A stretch of DNA of 64,000 bases from PFJX01 sp031426815 (GTDB lineage: Bacteria > Pseudomonadota > Gammaproteobacteria > Burkholderiales > Thiobacillaceae), in contig JASJPG010000030.1 in the NCBI GenBank assembly GCA_031426815.1, positions 1 to 64,000 of the forward strand, in the 5' to 3' direction. The notes under the pieces are model-generated. The model saw only the letters and a program-made list of their open reading frames with translations. It was not told the origin of the DNA and did not search any database. Of this stretch, positions 1 to 6,222 are shown one piece after another. The translations under genes and the position numbers were made by a program. Position 1 is the first letter of the stretch. Each line of letters opens with the position of its first letter.

Positions 1-30
1 GATTTCGCGCCTTGGAAGGCGCTCCTACGA
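1..30 (-). repeat. REP-like palindromic element (partial at window edge)
   Basis: Read on the - strand this carries the core gtaggagc followed by gccttccaaggc and gcgaaat, the layout of the widespread REP-like element with a short internal stem (gccttccaaggc). The same gtaggagc core recurs as an inverted pair inside gmd at 48274-48346. The element may continue left of the window. It abuts the degraded cbpA remnant. Confidence 0.6.
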
Positions 31-168
31 CACCGGCAACTGCGCGAAATAGGTTGCAGCGTTCCTTCCGGCGTGGGCACGGCAATCGAACAGCCCAGTG
101 CCGCTTCCCAGGGGGCGAGTGGCAGGTCGAGGAAGGCCAAAGGTTTCGTAGTAGTCCTTGAATTTCAT
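31..168 (-). pseudogene. cbpA: Degraded cbpA (DnaJ-like co-chaperone) remnant with internal deletion and frameshift
   Basis: From the ATG at 168 the - strand encodes MKFKDYYETFGLPRPA, the typical first helix of a CbpA J-domain. Directly after, in another frame (from 119 down), it encodes LAPWEAALGCSIAVPTPEGT, which matches the C-terminal substrate-binding part of CbpA (E. coli CbpA has PWEAALGAKVTVPT, from memory). About 200 codons that should separate these two pieces are missing, so the gene has collapsed by internal deletion plus frameshift. Past the second piece the homology fades and a REP-like repeat begins near 27. The original frame stops at 25-27 after 47 codons, so no functional chaperone can be made. 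An intact cbpA could exist elsewhere. Confidence 0.75.
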
Positions 169-182
169 GGCATGACGGACTG

Positions 183-446
183 CTACGGTTTTTCCTTGGC
201 CGTATCCTGAATCTTGTCGCCGGCCTGTTCGATCTGCTGTCCGGTTTTTTCCGCCGCGTCGTCGACGGCCTGGCCGACTTTTTCCGCCGGGCCGGCCTTC
301 GGCTGGCCGAAGTTCTCGACCGCCTGGTCGACTTCCTTGCCGGCTTTTTCCAGCGGGCCTTCCTTCTGGCAGCCGGGCAGCGCGAAAAACACTGCACTCA
401 TGATCAGAAATGCACTGATGCTCTGGCCAAATTTCATCTGTTTCAT
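183..446 (-). CDS. Small lipoprotein with amphipathic helix repeats
   Basis: An 87-aa protein. The ATG at 446 follows an AGGAGG ribosome site, which favours it over an upstream start at 479. The N-terminal signal ends in a lipobox (ALPGC), so it should be lipid-anchored in the envelope. The rest is Lys/Glu/Ala-rich and built of short repeats such as KAGKEVDQAVENFG and KVGQAVDDAAEKTG, which should form a long amphipathic helix. The same repeat type fills the N-terminal half of the BON lipoprotein just upstream (483-905), so the two look like paralogues of which this one lacks the BON domain. Function is unknown; a surface or stress role is inferred from its neighbours. Confidence 0.75.
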   Translation of the reverse strand: MKQMKFGQSISAFLIMSAVFFALPGCQKEGPLEKAGKEVDQAVENFGQPKAGPAEKVGQAVDDAAEKTGQQIEQAGDKIQDTAKEKP

Positions 447-482
447 GATTTCCTCCTCCTGGTTCACCGGTTCATGCACCGG

Positions 483-905
483 TTAATGGGTCGGCTTGAC
501 CTGCAGATGGTTTTCAACTTCTTTCACGCCAGCGACCGACTCGGCCAGCGCCCTTGACCGGTCGAAGTCGGCTTGCGAATCGACCGATCCGGTCAAGGTC
601 ACCACGCCATTCACGGTATCGACGCTGATGCGCAGCGTTTTGAGTCCGGGTTCTGAATAAATGGCGCTTTTGACCTTGGTCGTTATCTCGGCATCGTTCA
701 GGGCAATGGCAGCTTTCTCGCTTTTCTCATCCAGTTTTTCGCCGACTTTGTCGACGGCTTCCTCGATCTTCATGCCTGTTTTGTTCGCCGCGTCATCCAG
801 TTTCTTACCCGCGGTTTCGGCTGGTCCCGGCTGGTCGCAAGCGGCGATGCCGGCCACGAGCAATAGCGAAATGGCGAAATACTTTAAATTTTCCAAGGAG
901 TTCAT
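483..905 (-). CDS. BON-domain lipoprotein
   Basis: A 140-aa protein. A signal peptide ends in a lipobox (GIAAC, Cys23), followed by an amphipathic helical stretch of about 40 residues (GPAETAGKKLDDAANKTG and similar). A C-terminal BON domain spans roughly residues 68-137, with the usual VNGVVTLTGSVDSQADFDRA-like strand-turn-helix and a final VENHLQVK. BON domains (OsmY, YraP/DolP) bind phospholipid or act in envelope stress. It lies 36 bp upstream of the smaller lipoprotein at 183-446, so the two are probably cotranscribed. Confidence 0.88.
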   Translation of the reverse strand: MNSLENLKYFAISLLLVAGIAACDQPGPAETAGKKLDDAANKTGMKIEEAVDKVGEKLDEKSEKAAIALNDAEITTKVKSAIYSEPGLKTLRISVDTVNGVVTLTGSVDSQADFDRSRALAESVAGVKEVENHLQVKPTH

Positions 906-974
906 TCTGGTTCCCTTTCTTCTGGTTGGTAGGCTTGGGCAAAAGCGCCTTCGCCTTGGAGGCCGATGGCCGGG

Positions 975-1991
975 TTATTTCGGGTAGTTGAAGATGATGT
1001 TGACCCGGCGGTTTTCCTGTTCGCTCTCCAGGCTGGTGCTGTAAGCGACGCGCCGGGTCTGGCCGAAGCCTTCGGCGCTGAGCCGTGAACGCGCGATGCC
1101 GTAGTTTTCGACCAGTGCGTTGACCACGTTCTCGGCGCGTTGCCGGGAGATTTCCATCGCCAACTCGGGGGTCGCCTGCAGATTGCCGGTATGGCCTTCC
1201 ACCGTGGCGGTGACCAAGGGATTTGCTTTCAGCAAATACGCCACCTTGCTCAGATCGGCGCTGTATTCCGGCTTGAGATCGGCCTTGTTCTGGTCGAACT
1301 CGATCTGCAAGGCCATGGTGAGTCGGGCCGGCAGAACGGTCAGTCCCGCGACATCCGTCGCGCAGGCAATGACGGCATCGATACGACGATTCATCCGTTT
1401 GCCCAGCTCGCTGTCATTGTCGACCAGCGGGCGCGTTTCGCCGAAGCCGACTGCCGTTAAACGGGCAGGGGCGATGTGATGGTTTTCCACCAGATAGCTG
1501 ACGACGCTCTCCGCCCGGCGTCGGGACAGCGCCATGTTGTATTCCGGCGCCCCGACGTTATCGGTGTGGCCTTCGATCAAAGCGATGCTGTCGGGGTATC
1601 GCGTCAGGAAGGCGCCCACCGCGGCGAGCTTTTCCTGCTCTTCGCGCTGAATTTCGTCCTGATCGATTTCAAAGCGAAAGTCGAGGATGGCGCAGTACTG
1701 CTCGGTGCGCACGGGAACCGGGACGACGATCCGAACGGGTGGCGCCGCGACGCTGGCTGCTGCTGCGACTGGCGCGGAGGCGATTGCATCGGTCACCACG
1801 CAAGGCGTGCCCAATAGTTCGCGGGCGGGGCAGCCGATGGTCCTGTACAAGGTGTAACCGGTCGTCATCCCGGTCGGACTGGCGGCATTGGATGGATCGT
1901 AAAAACGGCCGTCCGCTGCTTGCGCGGTGACCGCACCGGCCGCAATCAACGCCACCGCAAGGTGGCGGAATAGCAAAGGGGGTGAACGCAT
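975..1991 (-). CDS. Secreted protein with two tandem OmpA C-terminal domains
   Basis: A 338-aa protein. The ATG at 1991 follows AGGAGG and gives a clean signal peptide (cut near AQA-AD); an upstream start at 2048 would spoil it. After about 70 linker residues come two OmpA-like peptidoglycan-binding modules, at about 100-210 and 222-338. The first has the intact GHTDN...LSRRRA pattern, which holds the Asp and Arg that bind the peptide stem in OmpA-family domains. The second reads GHTGN (266-270), so its ligand Asp is replaced by Gly while the later Arg remains. There is no beta-barrel, so it is a soluble periplasmic or surface peptidoglycan linker rather than a porin. Confidence 0.88.
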   Translation of the reverse strand: MRSPPLLFRHLAVALIAAGAVTAQAADGRFYDPSNAASPTGMTTGYTLYRTIGCPARELLGTPCVVTDAIASAPVAAAASVAAPPVRIVVPVPVRTEQYCAILDFRFEIDQDEIQREEQEKLAAVGAFLTRYPDSIALIEGHTDNVGAPEYNMALSRRRAESVVSYLVENHHIAPARLTAVGFGETRPLVDNDSELGKRMNRRIDAVIACATDVAGLTVLPARLTMALQIEFDQNKADLKPEYSADLSKVAYLLKANPLVTATVEGHTGNLQATPELAMEISRQRAENVVNALVENYGIARSRLSAEGFGQTRRVAYSTSLESEQENRRVNIIFNYPK

Positions 1992-2069
1992 GATGAGCCT
2001 CCTGAACATGACGACGTGCGAGGCGCAGGCGCGTTGCTCGTCGTCCATGGTTTGCCGATGATGTGCCGT

Positions 2070-2285
2070 TTACTTGCCAATCTCGTGACCGATGATGCCG
2101 CCGACAGCGGCACCGCCGGCCGTTCCGATGCCGCTACCACCGGTCAGGATGGCGCCGCCGATCGCACCGGCACCGGCGCCAATGGCGGTGTTCTTGTCCT
2201 GTGCCGACATGCCGGCACATCCACCGAGGCCTAGCAGCATGACTGCGGCTACCGTACTTATCGTGAATTTCTGCATTGATTTCAT
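2070..2285 (-). CDS. Glycine-zipper lipoprotein (SlyB/OsmB-like)
   Basis: A 71-aa protein. The signal peptide ends in a lipobox (LGLGGC). The mature part is dominated by small-residue repeats (GAGAGAIGGAI, GGAAVGGIIG), the glycine-zipper pattern of OsmB/SlyB-type lipoproteins that insert in the outer membrane. The ATG at 2285 is preceded by GAGG. It sits between the tandem-OmpA gene and the cysteine-repeat protein, all on the same strand. OsmB-like proteins are usually stress-induced; induction here is inference. Confidence 0.8.
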   Translation of the reverse strand: MKSMQKFTISTVAAVMLLGLGGCAGMSAQDKNTAIGAGAGAIGGAILTGGSGIGTAGGAAVGGIIGHEIGK

Positions 2286-2341
2286 GGCATTACCTCTTTT
2301 CTAAAGTTGTCTTGCTGGACTTCATGCCGATTCGGCGCGAC

Positions 2342-2956
2342 TTACGATTTGCCGAAGCGCGCCTTGGCATCTTTCACGCAAACATCCTTCGCACTGCCGG
2401 CCATGTCGTCGCATTTTTCCTTCGCGACCTTGTATTCGGCTTCAACTTTGCTGGCGGCAGCGTCCTTTTCCGCGTCAACGGTCTTGCCGATTGCTTCGAC
2501 TCGCGCTTCGGTGGACTTTTCGTTGGCAGTAGCGCGTGCGGCGGAGGTTTTCATCTGCGCCTTGGCATCGGCTTTGGCGATGGCTTCAGCTGCTTTGGCT
2601 TCTTTCACACAGACATCCTTCGTATTGCCGGCCAGGTCGTCGCATTTTTCATTTGCGACTGAATAAGCTGCCTCAGCTTTGGCGACCCGCGCCTGGTAGA
2701 GGCTCTTGCGAGTGAGCTTGTAGCTGTCTTCCAGGTCGGCTTTGGCCACTTTTTCTTTGCCCTTGGCTTCGGCCATGCAGATATCGTTCGGATTGCCGGC
2801 CAATGCTGCGCAGACCGTCTTGTCAACCTTGTACTCGGCGGCGATCTTGTCTTTGCCTACCTTGTATTCGTCTTTCGAGATACCTGCGGCCACCGGGCCG
2901 GCGCTGAATGCAAGGCCGAGGGCGAGTGCCAGCGCGCTGATGTTGAAGCGGTTCAT
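2342..2956 (-). CDS. Secreted helical protein with three cysteine-pair repeats
   Basis: A 204-aa protein. The ATG at 2956 with GGAG upstream gives a signal peptide ending about residue 24 (PVAAG). The mature chain is Lys/Ala/Glu-rich and should be helical. It holds three copies of a unit with C-x10-C: C49/C60 (CAALAGNPNDIC), C105/C116 (CDDLAGNTKDVC) and C182/C193 (CDDMAGSAKDVC), the last two nearly identical and also similar at DNA level (about 2380-2440 and 2600-2660). The pairs probably form disulfides in the periplasm. I do not recognise a named family. The gene is divergent from crp1 across a 307-bp region with a strong palindrome. Confidence 0.8.
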   Translation of the reverse strand: MNRFNISALALALGLAFSAGPVAAGISKDEYKVGKDKIAAEYKVDKTVCAALAGNPNDICMAEAKGKEKVAKADLEDSYKLTRKSLYQARVAKAEAAYSVANEKCDDLAGNTKDVCVKEAKAAEAIAKADAKAQMKTSAARATANEKSTEARVEAIGKTVDAEKDAAASKVEAEYKVAKEKCDDMAGSAKDVCVKDAKARFGKS

Positions 2957-3145
2957 TTGTGTTTCTCCTGGGGGTGGGCTTGGGAGCGATGCATCGACAT
3001 GCTTGCCGGGGAGTCGCTTTTCTTTGCCAAGAACGCGTTGCTTGCGCCATCGCGCATTGCCACGCTGCATTGGTTCCGATGTTTCAAGCTTATGGAGCCC
3101 CTCTGGCACTGTCTGTCTGCTGACGTACATACTGGCCCGGTGTTT

Positions 3146-3185
3146 GCCATTTACTTATGTACGCTGCCGCACATAAGTAAATGGC
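3146..3185. promoter_or_regulatory. Perfect 15-bp inverted repeat, probable operator
   Basis: gccatttacttatgt (3146-3160) is repeated exactly as its reverse complement acataagtaaatggc (3171-3185) around a 10-bp spacer. It sits between divergent genes and ends 8 bp before a perfect -10 box, so the right arm overlaps the likely -35 position. That geometry fits an activator or autorepressor site. The half-site is not the classic CRP (TGTGA) or FNR (TTGAT) sequence. Autoregulation by crp1 is an inference. A transcribed hairpin is the alternative. Confidence 0.7.
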
Positions 3186-3193
3186 TGAAAACC

Positions 3194-3199
3194 TATAAT
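3194..3199 (+). promoter_or_regulatory. Consensus -10 box of the crp1 promoter
   Basis: TATAAT matches the sigma-70 consensus exactly. At 17-bp spacing the -35 position (3171-3176, acataa) is poor and lies inside the palindrome arm, which suggests activator-dependent transcription. The crp1 start codon is 65 bp downstream. Confidence 0.5.
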
Positions 3200-3263
3200 G
3201 AGACGCGCCCGAACAACCGATTCGGCAAGTGCGTTCGCATGTGTCTAATGAAAAGAGAAAATC

Positions 3264-4037
3264 ATGCTCAGCCCCCATGATCCCCGTCAGAACTACCTTC
3301 TTGCGGCCTTACCTGCGGCGGAGGCTGATCAAGTTTTTCCGCATCTGGAATGGGTGCCGATGCCGCTCGGACACGTGCTGTACGAGTCCGGCGTGCAGAT
3401 GCGCCATGTCTATTTCCCCACCACCTCCATCGTGTCACTGCTCTATGTCATGGAGGATGGCGCATCGGCCGAAATTGCCATCGTCGGTAATGAAGGCATC
3501 GTCGGCGTTTCGCTGTTCATGGGCGGCGAAAGCACCCCCAGCCGCGCCGTCGTGCAAAGCGCCGGCCATGCCTACCGATTGAGCGGGCAATGGGTGAAGG
3601 AAGAGTTTTCTCGCGCCGGCCCGATGCAACATCTGTTGCTGCGCTACACCCAGGCGCTGCTGACCCAGATGGCACAGACAGCGGTGTGCAACCGCCATCA
3701 CACACTGGACCAGCAGTTCTGCCGCTGGCTGCTATTGAGCCTCGACCGCTTGCCCGGTAATGAACTGGTGATGACCCAGGAGCTGATCGCCAACATGCTG
3801 GGCGTGCGCCGCGAGGGTGTCACCGAGGCCGCCGGCAACGTGCAGAAAGCCGGTTTGATCAGTTACCACCGCGGTCACATCAAGGTGCTCGACCGGGCCG
3901 GACTGGAAGCGCGGGCCTGCGAGTGTTACGCCGTGGTCAAAAAGGAATTCGACCGCTTGCTGCCGTATCGGGATGAGCCAAGCGCTTTGGCCGTTCATTC
4001 CACGTCATTACCGTTGCGCAAAGGTGAAACAACATGA
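3264..4037 (+). CDS. Crp/Fnr-family transcriptional regulator (copy 1)
   Basis: A 257-aa protein. An N-terminal cyclic-nucleotide-binding-like barrel (about 20-125) is followed by a dimer helix and a Crp-type winged helix (about 168-210, MTQELIANMLGVRREGVTEA). No FNR-style N-terminal Cys cluster is present, so it does not look like an iron-sulfur oxygen sensor, and the phosphate-binding cassette of CRP is not obvious. It is a close paralogue of the regulator at 4639-5391 with the same layout and many identical segments (e.g. GNEGIVG, SLFMGG, LLLRYTQAL). The stop overlaps the start of the PAS gene (ATGA), so the two are translationally coupled. Probably controlled by the palindrome at 3146-3185. 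Confidence 0.9.
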   Translation: MLSPHDPRQNYLLAALPAAEADQVFPHLEWVPMPLGHVLYESGVQMRHVYFPTTSIVSLLYVMEDGASAEIAIVGNEGIVGVSLFMGGESTPSRAVVQSAGHAYRLSGQWVKEEFSRAGPMQHLLLRYTQALLTQMAQTAVCNRHHTLDQQFCRWLLLSLDRLPGNELVMTQELIANMLGVRREGVTEAAGNVQKAGLISYHRGHIKVLDRAGLEARACECYAVVKKEFDRLLPYRDEPSALAVHSTSLPLRKGETT

Positions 4038-4618
4038 ACCAGAGAATTGATTGGATCGAAAAACGCCACGCCCTGCGCAGGGAGGCGGACTCGGTGCTGT
4101 CCAGCGTCTCCCGGACGGATGCCACGACCCCGCCTATGGATGTCATGTTGCATGAACTCCTCGTGCACAAGGTTGAACTGGAAATGCAGGTCGAGGAATT
4201 ACAACGCGCCCACACGGCCATGGAAGCGGCGCGAGATCACTATTTGGAGTATTACGAGTTTGCCCCGGTCGGTTACTTCGCCATCAACCGGGATGGCGTG
4301 ATCAGCGAAATCAACCTGACCGGGGCAGCGTTACTTGGTGTCGATCGCGCCGCGCTGCTCAATCGCCGCATGGCGAAATTCATTTCTCCGCCGGACCGGG
4401 ATCGTTGGCATAGCCTGATTCCCCGCATGCTGGAACATGCCGAAATCGAGCGGCCGGTGTTCATGTTTGAGATGCTGCGCGCCGATGGCAGCACGTTCGA
4501 TGCCTATCTCGACTGCCGCACCCGGGAACCCAAGGCGGAGCCGTTGTTGCGTTTCGCGCTATTCGACGCCGGCAAGTTCAAGCAGGCCGAGAACGCAAAG
4601 GTGGCAAATGCGACTTGA
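4034..4618 (+). CDS. PAS-domain protein coupled to crp1
   Basis: A 194-aa protein. After a short coiled N-terminus (about 35-75, LLVHKVELEMQVEELQRAH) comes one PAS fold (about 80-185, with FAPVGYFAINRDGVISEINL and a later PAC-like strand). No kinase, GGDEF or DNA-binding output domain follows, so it must act through a partner; the obvious partner is crp1, whose stop codon it overlaps. The N-terminal segment resembles those seen in front of stand-alone PAS proteins of environmental Proteobacteria. The ligand is unknown. Confidence 0.8.
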   Translation: MNQRIDWIEKRHALRREADSVLSSVSRTDATTPPMDVMLHELLVHKVELEMQVEELQRAHTAMEAARDHYLEYYEFAPVGYFAINRDGVISEINLTGAALLGVDRAALLNRRMAKFISPPDRDRWHSLIPRMLEHAEIERPVFMFEMLRADGSTFDAYLDCRTREPKAEPLLRFALFDAGKFKQAENAKVANAT

Positions 4619-4621
4619 AAT

Positions 4622-4638
4622 GGTGCGCATGGCGCACC
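4622..4638. terminator. 7-bp stem hairpin between convergent genes
   Basis: ggtgcgc, loop atg, gcgcacc. It lies between the PAS gene stop (+) and the crp2 stop (-). There is no T-run, so intrinsic termination would be weak. The surrounding gtagggtgcgccatgcgcacc resembles a motif that I recall as dispersed in other genomes. Confidence 0.4.
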
Positions 4639-5391
4639 CTACCGAATCAATGGGTTGCATCCAGCTTCGTTCTGGCGGTAGCGCACGTCGCAGAGTAGTC
4701 GCTTCAATTCCGTCCTGACCACGCCATAGCATTCGCATACGCGCTGCTCCAGGCCGGCGCGGTCGAGCACCGCGATGTGGCCGCGGCGGTAGCTGATGAC
4801 GCCGGCGCGTTGCAGATTGCCGGCGGCTTCTGTGATGCCTTCGCGACGCACGCCCAGCATGCTGGCGATCAGTTCCTGGGTCATCACCAAGTTGCTACCG
4901 GACAGGCGATCGAGGGTCAGCAACAGCCAGCGGCACAGTTGCTGTTCCACCGAATGGTGCCGATTGCAGGCCGCGGTCTGCGACATCTGGGTCATCAGCG
5001 CCTGGGTGTAGCGCAGCAGTAGCCGCTGCATCAGACCGGCGCGATTGAATTCCTGCAACAACTTGCCGCCCTCCAGCCGATAGGCGTGGCCACCGGTCTG
5101 CACCACGGCGGCACTGGGCGTGGTGTTGCCGCCCATGAACAGCGAAATGCCGACGATCCCCTCGTTGCCGACGCCGGCGGATTCGGCCGATGCGCCCGAT
5201 GCCATGACGTAGTGCAGCGAAACGATGGCGGTGGTGGGGAAGTAGGCGTACTGCAACTGGCCGCCCGGCTCGTAGAGCATTTCACCGAGCGGCAACCTGA
5301 CTGGTTCCAGATGCGCGACCAGAAACTCGTATTCCGCAGTGGGCAGGGCGGCGAGAAGATGGTTCTGACTCGGGCTGGGAGCGGGCGCCAT
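4639..5391 (-). CDS. Crp/Fnr-family transcriptional regulator (copy 2)
   Basis: A 250-aa paralogue of the regulator at 3264-4037, with the same barrel (about 20-125) and winged helix (about 167-207, MTQELIASMLGVRREGITEA). It is the last gene of an operon whose first two genes are a hybrid histidine kinase and a PAS response regulator; only 6 bp separate it from the response regulator. The response regulator has no DNA-binding domain, so this protein is the likely transcriptional output, though a direct interaction is not shown by sequence. It has no FNR-type Cys cluster. Confidence 0.9.
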   Translation of the reverse strand: MAPAPSPSQNHLLAALPTAEYEFLVAHLEPVRLPLGEMLYEPGGQLQYAYFPTTAIVSLHYVMASGASAESAGVGNEGIVGISLFMGGNTTPSAAVVQTGGHAYRLEGGKLLQEFNRAGLMQRLLLRYTQALMTQMSQTAACNRHHSVEQQLCRWLLLTLDRLSGSNLVMTQELIASMLGVRREGITEAAGNLQRAGVISYRRGHIAVLDRAGLEQRVCECYGVVRTELKRLLCDVRYRQNEAGCNPLIR

Positions 5392-5397
5392 CGCGGA

Positions 5398-6222
5398 CTA
5401 TTGCGGGTTGGTGATTTCGACGCCGACGCCGCGATACCCGATGAAGCGGCAGGACTGGGTGAACATCGGTTCGCCGCTGACCCGAAACTGCTGCCGCGAA
5501 CCATCGACATTGACGCGGCTGAACAGGAAATCCAGGAACGGCTGGCGGGCGGCGATGGTGGCCTGCAGCACCGCGCGCTCCGCCTCGTTCCAGCCCTCCA
5601 CCAAAACACCGCCGGATTCCCCCGCCAAGGCATCGACGCGGATGCCGAGCATTTCCAGAACCGGGCCGGAGACCTTGGTGAAGTTCATGTTCTCGTCCTG
5701 CTCCCAGTACCAGTCGGAGGCCAGTTCGGTCAGGCTGCGGTAGCGTGCTTCGCTTTCGCGCAGCTCGGCGGTGCGGTCCTGTACCGTCTGTTCCAGTTCC
5801 TGGTTGTAAAGCTCGAGTTTTTTGTACAACAGGCGCACTTCCAGCATGTTGTGGATGCGTGTCCTGGCTTCGATCAGATCGAACGGTTTGCTGATGAAAT
5901 CCTTGGCGCCGGCCTGCAGGGCGCGCAGTTTGTGGCCGGGCTGGGCGGTAATCACCAGCACCGGCAGATAACCGTCCGCATCGTTGGTCTTGAGGCCTTC
6001 CATGACCTGGAAGCCGTCCATGCCGGGCATCTGCAAGTCGAGCAGGATCAGGTCGTAATGGTTCTTGCGATGCAGCGCGAACACTTCACGCGGATTCATC
6101 GTGGAGGCCACCCTGGTGTAGCCGGTTTCATGCAGCAATTGCTCAAGCAGCATGACGTTGGATTCCTGATCGTCGACGATCAGGATGCCGGCATTGAGGA
6201 TTTCCGACTCGGTCAGCTTCAT
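5398..6222 (-). CDS. Response regulator with C-terminal PAS domain
   Basis: A 274-aa protein. A receiver domain (about 10-130) has the acidic pair DD at 17-18, the phospho-acceptor Asp62 (LLDLQMPGMDG) and the switch Lys in SKPFD. A coiled linker (about 130-157, KKLELYNQELEQTVQDRTAEL) leads to a PAS domain (about 158-270). There is no helix-turn-helix or enzyme output. It overlaps the kinase gene by 4 bp (ATGA) and lies just before crp2, which implies a kinase-RR-Crp relay. Confidence 0.9.
   Translation of the reverse strand: MKLTESEILNAGILIVDDQESNVMLLEQLLHETGYTRVASTMNPREVFALHRKNHYDLILLDLQMPGMDGFQVMEGLKTNDADGYLPVLVITAQPGHKLRALQAGAKDFISKPFDLIEARTRIHNMLEVRLLYKKLELYNQELEQTVQDRTAELRESEARYRSLTELASDWYWEQDENMNFTKVSGPVLEMLGIRVDALAGESGGVLVEGWNEAERAVLQATIAARQPFLDFLFSRVNVDGSRQQFRVSGEPMFTQSCRFIGYRGVGVEITNPQ

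Larger units (their letters stand above)
2957..3263. other. Intergenic control region between divergent genes
   Basis: A 307-bp gap between the cysteine-repeat protein (-) and crp1 (+). It holds the perfect 15-bp inverted repeat and a consensus -10 listed separately. Short open frames here have no recognisable product, and I see nothing else in it. Confidence 0.7.
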
